Below, one piece after another: positions 6,962 to 14,190 of a stretch of 37,500 nucleotides of DNA. The stretch comes from Chloroflexota bacterium (GTDB lineage: Bacteria; Chloroflexota; Dehalococcoidia; Lucifugimonadales; Lucifugimonadaceae). How positions within the stretch are numbered: position 1 is the first letter of the stretch; each line of letters opens with the position of its first letter. A program made the position numbers and the translations under genes. Location: positions 1-37,500 of the forward strand of contig JAQCHZ010000002.1 of the NCBI GenBank assembly GCA_027618835.1, given 5' to 3'. The notes below the pieces were generated by a model. It was not told the origin of the DNA and did not search any database. It worked only from the letters and a program-made list of their open reading frames with translations.

Positions 6962-7207
6962 ATGGTTGCGGTATTAGGTGTAGCGATACTTGGGAGTTTC
7001 ACTAATACAGCGATTGAACTTGGTGTCAGCCAACCCGGACTAAGTAGACAAGTTCAACGTGTCGAAAAGGTATACGGTTTTGAAATCTTCGTCCGACGTG
7101 CGAAAGGCGCAAATCTAACCCCAAAAGGTCAGTTGGTAATCGAAGCATTTACCGAAGCCATGAGTGCCATTGCTCGGTCGGTTAAAGCAGCAAAACACCT
7201 GTCCTGA
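6962..7207 (+). CDS. HTH protein fragment, LysR/ModE-like DNA-binding domain
   Basis: The 81-residue frame contains a winged helix-turn-helix of the LysR type: FTNTAIELGVSQPGLSRQVQRVEKVYG, then IFVRR and LTPKGQLVIEAFTEAM. LysR regulators are about 300 residues with a C-terminal effector domain, and none follows: the frame ends at 7205-7207 and an IS end begins at 7225. In-frame sequence without a stop reaches back to 6863, inside the upstream IS end (ELASFINETPTVEELSKV), so the N-terminus may have been replaced. It could be a stand-alone small DNA-binding protein or a remnant. It is sandwiched between two similarly oriented IS-end relics. Confidence 0.5.
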   Translation: MVAVLGVAILGSFTNTAIELGVSQPGLSRQVQRVEKVYGFEIFVRRAKGANLTPKGQLVIEAFTEAMSAIARSVKAAKHLS

Positions 7208-7224
7208 AAGGTTCTGCCTCGACG

Positions 7225-7242
7225 CTGAGTTCTGACAGAACC
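7225..7242. repeat. IS6-type terminal repeat relic
   Basis: A perfect copy of CTGAGTTCTGACAGAACC, preceded by TGCCTCGACG, which resembles the sub-terminal GCCCCGACG of the longer relic ending at 8091. It separates the HTH fragment from the lipoprotein gene. Confidence 0.7.
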
Positions 7243-7255
7243 GAGTCCGAGGAAT

Positions 7256-7813
7256 CTAGTTCGTTACGTCAATCGCGTTGATCAGCGCCCAGCAGCGTTG
7301 TAAAGATTGAACAGATTCGCGTCCCTGGCACAGCAAAATTACGTTTGAATGTATAACGTAATCAGCGTATTTCACTGCGAGACTTCCTCCCCCACCTCCA
7401 GATGTGAATCCTGAGGTTCGCCGGTCGCGAGTCCCTTCTTTCCAAGTGACGTCATTATCCGAAACTGCCCCATCTGGCCCTGTTACTTCATCGGCAAACT
7501 TTTTGCCTTCATTGATGGCAGCTGCATGGGATGGGTAGAAGCGGATCTCATAGTCGACTGATTCAGTTCCGTCAGGTTTCCAAAATCCGTACATAGCAAA
7601 CTCGGCATACGGTAGGTCTGTGACGTCGTACTCTTTCGATTTTTTCAACCCAGTCGATAAGAACTCTTCTTGAGTGAATATTCGGTCAGATGCTGTGATT
7701 TTCGGAATCAGATCCATATCAGATGAATTGTCACCGCTGTTATTCCCGCAAGCAGAGAGAACGATGGCAAGCACCAAGGCCGATAGATTTACTAGTAATA
7801 GTTTGAGGGACAT
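7256..7813 (-). CDS. secreted lipoprotein of unknown function
   Basis: This 185-residue protein has a classic lipoprotein signal. MSLK is followed by a hydrophobic core and the lipobox LSAC (residues 19-22), then a Gly/Asn/Ser-rich linker. Cys22 would be lipidated and the mature protein exposed on the cell surface. The mature part has YEIRFYPSHAAAINEGKKFADEV near residues 90-112, a GGGGG stretch near 139-144, and a second cysteine pair (LLCQGRESVQSLQRCW). I recognise no domain. It lies between two IS-end relics (7225-7242 and 7890-7907) and is oriented against its neighbours, as expected for a mobile cargo gene. Confidence 0.75.
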   Translation of the reverse strand: MSLKLLLVNLSALVLAIVLSACGNNSGDNSSDMDLIPKITASDRIFTQEEFLSTGLKKSKEYDVTDLPYAEFAMYGFWKPDGTESVDYEIRFYPSHAAAINEGKKFADEVTGPDGAVSDNDVTWKEGTRDRRTSGFTSGGGGGSLAVKYADYVIHSNVILLCQGRESVQSLQRCWALINAIDVTN

Positions 7814-7889
7814 CGTACTGCTTTTTATGGATAAGGATTATCGAATGTGAATGGAGGTGATAGTAAATGAGTCGCATGGGTTCTGCTCG

Positions 7890-7907
7890 CTGAGTTCTGA
7901 CAGAACC
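7890..7907. repeat. IS6-type terminal repeat relic
   Basis: A perfect CTGAGTTCTGACAGAACC, abutting at 7908 a second IS fragment that begins within the transposase N-terminal coding region. It marks a junction between two IS insertions or a recombination event. Confidence 0.7.
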
Positions 7908-8091
7908 GAGGTGAACGTTCGTTGAAACGCTTATCGCAGTCTCCGCAGTAGAAAGTCCGATAGCCCAGCGAGGTTCAAAGTTTCATCTTGGATATGGACG
8001 TAGATAGGCAATGTGGACAGGCCATGAATAGATCTCTTCAGCAAATGAGGAATGATGCTATTCTGCCCCGACGCTGAGTTCTGACAGAACC
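7908..8091 (-). mobile_element. IS6-family element, right-end fragment with transposase N-terminus
   Basis: Read on the minus strand from the terminal repeat (8074-8091), the fragment encodes the start of an IS6-family transposase: MACPHCLSTSISK, then after one in-frame stop TSLGYRTFYCGDC and FNERS. CPHC and CGDC are the zinc-ribbon halves usual for these enzymes. The coding sequence breaks off at 7908, where another terminal repeat abuts. It aligns with 30031-30216 of the fuller copy. Confidence 0.75.
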
Positions 8092-8387
8092 GTATTTGAA
8101 CAATCGTATGGAGCAGAATCATCGAGGAATCAAGCAGCGTTACTATTCGATGCTTGGATTCAAACAGTTCGAGTCCGCCAGTCGTTTCTGCACGGCTTTC
8201 GATGAATTACGAAACTATCTGAGAGTTCGGTCCGCGGGTAGCGAGCATGTTCCAGCGGGCGTTCGACGGCAAATATTCACCAGCAAGTGGTCGACTCTAA
8301 TGACCGAATTGTCGGCTTAAATACAGGGGACAATCATGTATTTAGGTCGGCTGGGTTTCATGGTGAGCGCTGAGTTCTGACAGAGCC
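8092..8387 (+). mobile_element. IS6-family element, 3' fragment with transposase C-terminus
   Basis: The frame 8096-8320 encodes the last 74 residues of the transposase. NNRMEQNHRGIKQRYYSMLGF carries the catalytic glutamate of the DDE triad, followed by ESASRFCTAFDELRNYLR and MTELSA. The element ends at 8370-8387 with a terminal repeat carrying one mismatch (CAGAGCC). This piece runs opposite to the fragment it abuts at 8091, so two ends of different copies, or an inverted remnant, are fused here. Confidence 0.75.
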
Positions 8388-8448
8388 ATAGACAACATCC
8401 ACATCGACAAAACCTCATGTTTTAGCTTGCATCATATTGAGATGAACG

Positions 8449-9966
8449 TCAGATCAAAAACTCGTGGAGCCCACGCTTACAGGCGTCGCTCCTCAGTTTC
8501 GTGAGAGCATTTCGTTCGATTTGACGAATTCGTTCACGCGTGAGATTTAGTACACCGCCAATTTCTTCAAGAGTTCGCGATTGGCCGTCGATAAGGCCAA
8601 ATCGGAGCTCGATAACTTGGCGTTCACTGGTTTTCAAGCAGCCAAGAGCCTGGTCGAGCTGCTCGCGCATTGAATTATGGGTGACCACATCTTCAGTGAA
8701 AGGAGCAGATTTGTCTTCTATCAAGTCTCGCAATTCACTCACTCCATCCTCGCCGATCGGTGTCTCTAAAGAAACCGGTTCCTGCGACATCTGGAGAATT
8801 TCGGATACCCGCTCAACTGACAATTCGACACGCTCGGCGAGTTCTTCCGCAGTTGGCTCACGGTTCAATTGCTGACCGAGTTCGCGACGCGAAAGCATGA
8901 TCTTATTCAACGACTCTACGATATGAACAGGTATACGAATCGTCCTAGCTTGGTCCGCTATAGCCCTTGTGAGACCCTGTCGAATCCACCAGGTTGAATA
9001 TGTGCTGAACTTGAAGCCCTTACGGAAGTCGAATTTCTCAATGGCGCGTATCAGTCCGATGTTGCCTTCTTGAATTAGATCCAACATCGTAAGACCCCGG
9101 TTCAGATGCTTCTTGGCGACACTGACCACAAGCCGAAGGTTTGCTTCCCCAAGGTGAAGACGAGCCTTTTTGCCCTCTTCGTGCACTCGCAACAGGTGGG
9201 CGTTCAGGACTGAAGTTAATGGCCGAAGAGCGGTGATGAACGCTGGCTTGACGACTTCGTCAGGTAGATCGTTAAGTACTGGGTTTAACCCGAGTATCTC
9301 GACCATTTCCGACGTAAGGAGTCGGGAAAGAACTGACAATTCCACGACCATTTTATGTGCTTCATCCGGTTCAACACCAAGAGCATCTGAAAGGTAATTG
9401 ATCAGTTCTTCTTCACGCTTGCTATCGACAATGGCGCGTAGATACGGGTTTCTGAGTACGGCTTCGAGGGTAACCGGAGTCGGGAGACCGAGGTACTTGG
9501 CGACAGCGGAGGCCGTGTCGCCAACAAAGCCTAGCTTCGCGAGTATGTGAGTAATGATCGTGAACGGATCAGGAGTTCTAATCTCTATCTCGCCCTGAAT
9601 CTCTTTTTCTATTGCTTCCAAACGTTGTACGAGTTCAACGGCACGAGCGAGAACAACTTCGTCAGCAGCGGTGAGCAGCGAAACTCGGCCGATCTCACGA
9701 AGGTACATCCTGACAGAATCTTCTGTGAGTTCGGTTTCCCGAACTTGTTGAACCGCTAAGTTATTGAGATTAGTAGCGGAATCTGAGGCTCGGGCGGCCT
9801 CCCACATATTCAGTTCTGAGCGTGTAGCGATCATGGCAGTATTTTCCGTCACCACGTTCGCCTCGTCCTCGGAACCCTCCAAACGGCTCAAGACGTGGGT
9901 GTAGGAATCATCTCCAAGGGCAGCCGAGACATCATTGGCCTTGGTTGCTAGTTGTTTTCGGGCCAC
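8449..9966 (-). CDS. RpoD-like sigma-70 factor
   Basis: This is a sigma-70 family initiation factor of 505 residues. In order it has region 1.2 ([22 protein letters not shown]), a long non-conserved insert of about 150 residues, region 2 ([53 protein letters not shown]), region 3 ([15 protein letters not shown] onwards) and region 4.2 ([22 protein letters not shown]). Regions 2.4 and 4.2 look intact, so -10 and -35 recognition should be normal. I chose the GTG at 9966 because AAAAGGA lies seven bases upstream; the frame is open to 10002. It may be the primary sigma or a close paralogue. Its position beside mobile debris argues for caution, and the promoter at 5236 would be readable by such a factor. 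Confidence 0.9.
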   Translation of the reverse strand: MARKQLATKANDVSAALGDDSYTHVLSRLEGSEDEANVVTENTAMIATRSELNMWEAARASDSATNLNNLAVQQVRETELTEDSVRMYLREIGRVSLLTAADEVVLARAVELVQRLEAIEKEIQGEIEIRTPDPFTIITHILAKLGFVGDTASAVAKYLGLPTPVTLEAVLRNPYLRAIVDSKREEELINYLSDALGVEPDEAHKMVVELSVLSRLLTSEMVEILGLNPVLNDLPDEVVKPAFITALRPLTSVLNAHLLRVHEEGKKARLHLGEANLRLVVSVAKKHLNRGLTMLDLIQEGNIGLIRAIEKFDFRKGFKFSTYSTWWIRQGLTRAIADQARTIRIPVHIVESLNKIMLSRRELGQQLNREPTAEELAERVELSVERVSEILQMSQEPVSLETPIGEDGVSELRDLIEDKSAPFTEDVVTHNSMREQLDQALGCLKTSERQVIELRFGLIDGQSRTLEEIGGVLNLTRERIRQIERNALTKLRSDACKRGLHEFLI

Positions 9967-10049
9967 CGATTGTTCCTTTTGGGCATTTAGTGCCGATACC
10001 AAAACACGTCAAATATCCGTTTGAAAACCGATCAGAATCCGTCTGCTCG

Positions 10050-10781
10050 CTAACCGAAGATATCCTCAGCCGTTTTAAAGTCGTCTCGTGTGTCGATCTC
10101 GGTCCATCCCAACCCGGTTATGTCGACTGCGTGGAAAGCTATTCCCCTCGTAATGAGACGTTCATAGGCTCCCTCGTAATATTCTTGGAGATTGTTCTCA
10201 CTGCCCATCATCGCTCTAAGCTCTGCGAAAAGGAGAGTCCCGGTGTAACCGCTGATTTTTTCGATACCAATCGATTCGCCGATCGCATCCGTAGGCGCAA
10301 TCTCTTTGCCTACTTGAATTATGCGATTTTCGGAGTCGAGGACTACTTTCACTTCCTCTGAATCGAGTTGGATGTTCTGGTTGATACAAAGGCAGTTTTC
10401 TTCGGAACTGGCCATTAATCGTCTTAGTACTTCTTCTTCGAACACAACATCGCCATCGAATTTTACGAAGGGTGATCCAGCGATGAAATCCTCAGCAAGC
10501 ATCAACGAATATCCAGTGTTGGTTTCGTTGTACCGATTGTTGACGATGAACCGCACGTTGAGTTCGGGGAACTTTTCACGCACAAAGCTTTCGATCTGCT
10601 CGTGCAGGTAACCGACAACGACAACGATTTCGTCGATTCCGCAGGCTCGAATGCTGGCGAGCATCCGTTCAAGGATGGTGATGCCCCCTAGCGACAAGAG
10701 CGTCTTCGGTCGGTTATCTGTCAGGGGTCGGATTCTCGAGCCGACTCCGGCCGACAATATGACAGCTTTGGTGCTGCTCAT
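10050..10781 (-). CDS. LicC-like sugar/choline-phosphate nucleotidyltransferase
   Basis: This 243-residue nucleotidyltransferase has a Rossmann-like fold. The N-terminal signature AVILSAGVGSRIRPLTDNRPKTLL binds the nucleotide, FDGDVVF near residue 108 supplies the metal-binding D-x-D, and N.RYNETNTGYSL precedes it. Length and motifs fit the LicC/phosphocholine cytidylyltransferase-like group, which activates a small phosphorylated molecule for attachment to a lipid or glycan; glucose-1-phosphate-type transferases are an alternative. Its ATG overlaps the stop of the upstream small membrane-protein gene in an ATGA, which implies translational coupling. I rejected a longer start at 10877 because the extra N-terminus overlaps that gene and is not conserved-looking. 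Confidence 0.8.
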   Translation of the reverse strand: MSSTKAVILSAGVGSRIRPLTDNRPKTLLSLGGITILERMLASIRACGIDEIVVVVGYLHEQIESFVREKFPELNVRFIVNNRYNETNTGYSLMLAEDFIAGSPFVKFDGDVVFEEEVLRRLMASSEENCLCINQNIQLDSEEVKVVLDSENRIIQVGKEIAPTDAIGESIGIEKISGYTGTLLFAELRAMMGSENNLQEYYEGAYERLITRGIAFHAVDITGLGWTEIDTRDDFKTAEDIFG

Positions 10782-11125
10782 TTTTTGATGGATATCGATG
10801 ATCGACGCTGAATGGTGTGTCCACGTTGCCACGTTCGGAACATACCGTGGAAAATCTGACTTACGGCAAAGACCCAAAGCATCGGAATCAGACTGTCCGA
10901 AACCAACGCCAGCGAGAGCATGAATACTAAGACACCCTCATCGAAGTCAATAATCTTGCGTTGCTCACGGATGAACCAAACTGGGAGTGTCTTGAGATTG
11001 AATCCTGCGCTCTGCTCATTGATGTTCACTTCCGATATCGCCTCTTTCAGAATGATCCCGTGGGGAACTGTGGGCCAGCCGATTACTGGCTCAAAAACTG
11101 TTGAAGCTGTATGGGCTGGGGGCAT
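10778..11125 (-). CDS. small membrane protein coupled to the nucleotidyltransferase
   Basis: This 115-residue protein has about 70 polar residues, two adjacent hydrophobic segments (FMLSLALVSDSLIPMLWVFAV, about residues 68-88, extending into SQIFHGMF), and a basic tail. AAGGAAAATAAAT precedes the ATG, which supports the start. The segment KIIDFDEGVLVFMLSLAL...WQRG resembles the tail of CDP-alcohol phosphatidyltransferase-like proteins, but the catalytic DGxxAR region is absent, so this could be a remnant or an accessory subunit. The four-base ATGA overlap with the downstream nucleotidyltransferase suggests a joint role in activating and membrane-anchoring a head group. Confidence 0.6.
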   Translation of the reverse strand: MPPAHTASTVFEPVIGWPTVPHGIILKEAISEVNINEQSAGFNLKTLPVWFIREQRKIIDFDEGVLVFMLSLALVSDSLIPMLWVFAVSQIFHGMFRTWQRGHTIQRRSSISIKK

Positions 11126-11249
11126 ATTTATTTTCCTTAGTAGGCAATTCCGAAATTGACCGCTCGATTTGAACCATCTGTGATTCGTGCACCTGTTTAG
11201 GTCCTATTCACTTCAATCTCACCGTCCTGAAAGAACCCTATATTGTCGA

Positions 11250-12155
11250 TCACTGTTGCTGAACGGCATTTACCTGCTGTGACAACACGTCATATTTATT
11301 ATCCATATATCCGTAAGGGATAACCAATACCGATTGTGAGGTGCCCCAAACAACTTTGTCCGTCGTGTTGCCGATTACAGTCCGTTTCAGCCCTCCAAGG
11401 TCGCGTGAGCTTATGACGATCAATGTTTCGGAAAGCTCGTTTGCTAAAGCAGCAATACAAGCCGAGGTGCTACCTGTTGGAGTTTGGGCTATTGCCGATA
11501 CGCCTTTTGATTTGGCCTTCTCTACATATCGGTCGAGATATTCTTTCGCGAAGTCCCGGATGTGCAAAGATGATCTTGATCCTTTAGAAGGTATTGGCCC
11601 CCAGGTCGAAATTCCACGGAACGCCGGATTGGTGGCTTTGACAAAAACTAGCAAAGCCCCACTTTTCTCTGCGAAATCAACAGCGAAATCAACAACCGAT
11701 TCAGAATTCTTTGCTCCATACAACGGAACGAGAACAGTTTTGGGTAAATGAGTTTCTGGTTTGATTTGGCCGTCCACATGGAGAACAACTATCGGATTTT
11801 TTGCGGTGTGTAATACGCTATTCGTTACGCTATTGAGCATGCTCGTTTTGACACCAAGTCGAGATTTCGTGGCGAGAACGATTAGGTCAACATTCTCTTC
11901 TTTGGCCACGCGCAAAATCTCCTCTGAAATAGATCCTCTGCTGACGATGGTTCGAACATTGAATCTTCGATCAGATATGGTTGAAGCGATGCCGCTCAAA
12001 AACGACTCGGCTGCAGCATCATCCGGAGATGTGGAATCGAGTACACGCAGGAGAATCAATTCAGCAAGAAATGGCTCAGCAAGGCTCGCACCCCACCTAA
12101 CGACATGTTGAGCGTCAGTTGCTCCCCCTAGTGGAAGTAGTACACGTCTGAACAC
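11250..12155 (-). CDS. tandem universal stress protein (two UspA domains)
   Basis: This 301-residue protein has two UspA-like alpha/beta domains, about residues 1-127 and 137-283. Domain 1 begins FRRVLLPLGGATDAQHVVRWG and ends LIVLATKSRLG...PIVVLHV. Domain 2 begins KTVLVPLYGAKNSESVVDFAV and ends VISSRDLGGLKRTVIGNTTDKVV...VLVIPYG. The second domain keeps a near-complete ATP-binding pattern (GG...IGNTTDKV); in the first, the glycines are largely lost, so only one nucleotide site may be functional. Such proteins are cytosolic and bind ATP or partner proteins under stress. The GTG start at 12155 is backed by AAAGGTGA six bases upstream. Confidence 0.85.
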   Translation of the reverse strand: MFRRVLLPLGGATDAQHVVRWGASLAEPFLAELILLRVLDSTSPDDAAAESFLSGIASTISDRRFNVRTIVSRGSISEEILRVAKEENVDLIVLATKSRLGVKTSMLNSVTNSVLHTAKNPIVVLHVDGQIKPETHLPKTVLVPLYGAKNSESVVDFAVDFAEKSGALLVFVKATNPAFRGISTWGPIPSKGSRSSLHIRDFAKEYLDRYVEKAKSKGVSAIAQTPTGSTSACIAALANELSETLIVISSRDLGGLKRTVIGNTTDKVVWGTSQSVLVIPYGYMDNKYDVLSQQVNAVQQQ

Positions 12156-12271
12156 TATAGTTCACCTTTATTCATTGACTAGGATCTAGGTATTTTCTCA
12201 ATCAGACCACGCAGTTTTTTTCCATCGGACCCAGAAAACCAACATGAACTAATGTCCTCATGAATCCTTGG

Positions 12272-12625
12272 TTATCCATAATCTTCCGTTCGTTCGTATC
12301 GATCTCGAAAACTATTGAACGATCTTGACGAGGAGTGCACACTCCAAACGTTGCAGTCGCCACAAGTCTGAAACTTGGTTGGCTTCAACAGATCACACAA
12401 GGGGCAGTCGTCTAGCAGTCCTGCATCGAGTAGAGGGATGTGCTTTTCGCACACCCCCTCCTCACCGTTGATCAATTCTTCACAGTCCCAAACTTCACAA
12501 AGAAACAACTGATTAAACCTCCAGGTACGTAACTTCAGCTGGTTAGTAATCCATTCCGTGGCCCATTGGCATGGCTGGCATTGGTCCTCTTTTTCACTGA
12601 TTAAAGTTTCAGTTGTGAGGATCAT
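12272..12625 (-). CDS. cysteine-rich hypothetical protein
   Basis: This 117-residue protein has several metal-ligand pairs in order: CQPCQW, CEVWDC, CEKH, CPLC and CGDC. The spacing C..C - C....C - C..H - C..C - C..C suggests one or two zinc sites and is reminiscent of the N-termini of some phage or restriction-associated zinc-binding proteins. No nuclease motif can be seen. The C-terminal 25 residues are Ser/Arg/Tyr-rich. The start is uncertain: the frame extends to 12634 with a TTG, and no good ribosome binding site was found for either choice. I do not recognise a function. Confidence 0.45.
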   Translation of the reverse strand: MILTTETLISEKEDQCQPCQWATEWITNQLKLRTWRFNQLFLCEVWDCEELINGEEGVCEKHIPLLDAGLLDDCPLCDLLKPTKFQTCGDCNVWSVHSSSRSFNSFRDRYERTEDYG

Positions 12626-12634
12626 CCCAATCAA

Positions 12635-12890
12635 CCGAGAGGGAATTTATTGCCGCTGTTTTCATCACCAAACAGATAGCTTGAGCCACCACAGGACTTC
12701 GATGTATTACTAGGACATTCATTCAGGCCGTACTACCTTATGGATACCCCATTATAGGTAGCTATTCATTCAGTACTCTCATCAGTACAGTGGTCATTAT
12801 TTGGCGTGTCTACTCTTGTAGGAATACCTCTTTAGCGGTAATTTGTCTAGTTATTTATAAACGGCCGACAGATTGGTTGTGCTTTGTATT
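12635..12890. other. intergenic, nothing recognised
   Basis: About 256 bp between the cysteine-rich gene and an IS fragment. No credible ORF or strong hairpin is visible. Confidence 0.4.
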
Positions 12891-13187
12891 GGTACTGTCA
12901 GAACTCAGCGCTACCCATAAATTCCGGCAGACCTAAATACATGGTCAACCTCTGCATTTAAGCTGATAACTCGGTCATGAGAGTCGACCACTTGCTGGTG
13001 AATATCTTCCTTCGACTGGATGCTGGTACTTGTTGACCGTCCAGTGCAGGGACTCTCAGATAGTTTCGTAACTCGTCGAATACCGAACAGACCCGGGCTT
13101 GCTGCATAGAACCGTTTTAACCCGAGTATCGGATAGTAGTGCTGCTTGATACGCCGGTGATCCTGTTCTATCTGGTTGAACGGAATT
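12891..13187 (-). mobile_element. IS6-family element, left-end fragment with transposase C-terminus
   Basis: The fragment starts with GGTACTGTCAGAACTCAG (12891-12908, one mismatch to the left end at 29280). Read on the minus strand, it encodes the transposase tail in decayed form: IEQDHRRIKQHYYPILG near 13140-13180 and the stop at 12958-12960. Similarity to 29280-29575 ends near 13187, where unrelated sequence begins. The catalytic core and right end are missing. Confidence 0.7.
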
Positions 13188-13667
13188 GAACTCTAAGAAA
13201 ATGCGCCAACGCCCCATGCTTATACTCGCTTACTTGTTTCGAGATCGTGGTGGTGGTCCGATGAATTGCGAAGCACCTCATCTCCACAATCGGTGCCAAT
13301 ACCGGCGTTTGTGTCACTGAATTACCCTGAATTCCTCCAATTAAAGCAAAACGCGGATATTCGGCCAAATTTTATTCCAACCAAAGTTTGCAGGAGCGGG
13401 CAATTGAGTTGTTATTTGCCAGGCATCGACGATTTCGATCGGTTGGCGCATTTTGCTCTCCAACTGCAACAGGCACTCATCGAGAGTTGGGATGATTTTT
13501 AGGAGCCGGTAGTCGGCCGCACTTCAAGTAGAGCCAACTCTCGATGAGTGCCTTCGGGGTGAATCGTGCTTCGCTTCTGGAGCGCGCATCATTCAGTGAC
13601 CTGATTCAGGTGGATGCTGTGAAATGTGTACTTTTGCGGTCAACTGGTTTATGGCGCACGGCTGCGT
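13188..13667. other. degenerate region with a 20-bp perfect inverted repeat
   Basis: No reading frame here has a recognisable product or convincing start. The notable feature is a perfect 20-bp inverted repeat, 13471-13490 against 13534-13553, with arms beginning AGGCACTCAT and CCAACTCTCG. They are separated by 43 bp with no T-run. It could be the scar of an inverted duplication, or the ends of a lost element. Confidence 0.5.
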
Positions 13668-13919
13668 TCAGCCAGAATGAACACACTTGGGCGTCCTCCT
13701 AACCCGGTTGCTCGTCTCCGGGACGGTTGAGGTCGACGTTGTGGGGATTACTGCGCGACACGACATTTGGGCGTCCTCGAAGTAAATTTCCAAGTCCCCT
13801 CGCAATAACCCATCGAGGATCGCACCGTCGGTGCGACTCGAATGCGCCCACACAAGCAAATCCTCCAATTCCTGCTCAGTAGCCTTCCTGTCCGGCTGGC
13901 ACTCGAAGTACCGGACCAT
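13668..13919 (-). CDS. hypothetical protein, probably a fragment
   Basis: The frame encodes 83 residues from the ATG at 13919. In-frame sequence continues upstream for about 15 further codons (SFDLDIDEFERAV) to a stop without a standard start. The segment VRYFECQPDRKATEQELEDLLVWAHSSRTDGAILDGLLRGDLEIYF has protein-like composition and probable helices; the last 30 residues (TTSTSTVPETSNRVRRTPK) look out of frame. It is probably the conserved part of a small protein with a damaged 3' end. No family is recognised. Confidence 0.35.
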   Translation of the reverse strand: MVRYFECQPDRKATEQELEDLLVWAHSSRTDGAILDGLLRGDLEIYFEDAQMSCRAVIPTTSTSTVPETSNRVRRTPKCVHSG

Positions 13920-13983
13920 GACAGCTCGTTCGAACTCATCGATATCGAGATCAAATGATTCTTGATTGCAATTGATCTAGAAG

Positions 13984-14020
13984 AAGCCTCGGAGAAACGA
14001 ACGTTCCTCTGGGGCTTTTT
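13984..14020 (+). terminator. terminator-like hairpin without an upstream gene
   Basis: AAGCCTCGGAG (13984-13994) pairs over 11 positions, three of them G-U, with CTCTGGGGCTT (14007-14017), followed by TTT. Its right arm belongs to the 21-bp repeat shared with the tRNA-Cys terminator (4263-4283 and 14008-14028). No plus-strand gene ends just upstream, so it looks like an orphan copy. Confidence 0.55.
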
Positions 14021-14190
14021 CGCGTTTGGTGATAAGACCGGTGTCGCAAATGCGTGTGAAATTCGTAAATTCAATGACAACGCTTCCGTTCGTAACATTC
14101 GACTGAGCCATGGTTGGCGTATCATCGGCGCAAAATGGAACCCGCAATCGATGTGTGGGTCTGAAGCATTCGCCGGGAGAGCGCACAAAG

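Noticed and set aside
4985..8387. Regularly recurring CTGAGTTCTGACAGAACC as a possible CRISPR-like array
   Set aside because: Spacing is irregular (hundreds of bases to over 1 kb), the spacers are whole genes, and the repeat is the terminal repeat of a recognisable IS6-family element.
13266..13502. 78-codon plus-strand frame in the degenerate region
   Set aside because: No ribosome binding site or domain; it ends inside the spacer of the 20-bp inverted repeat, and it lies in sequence otherwise made of fragments.
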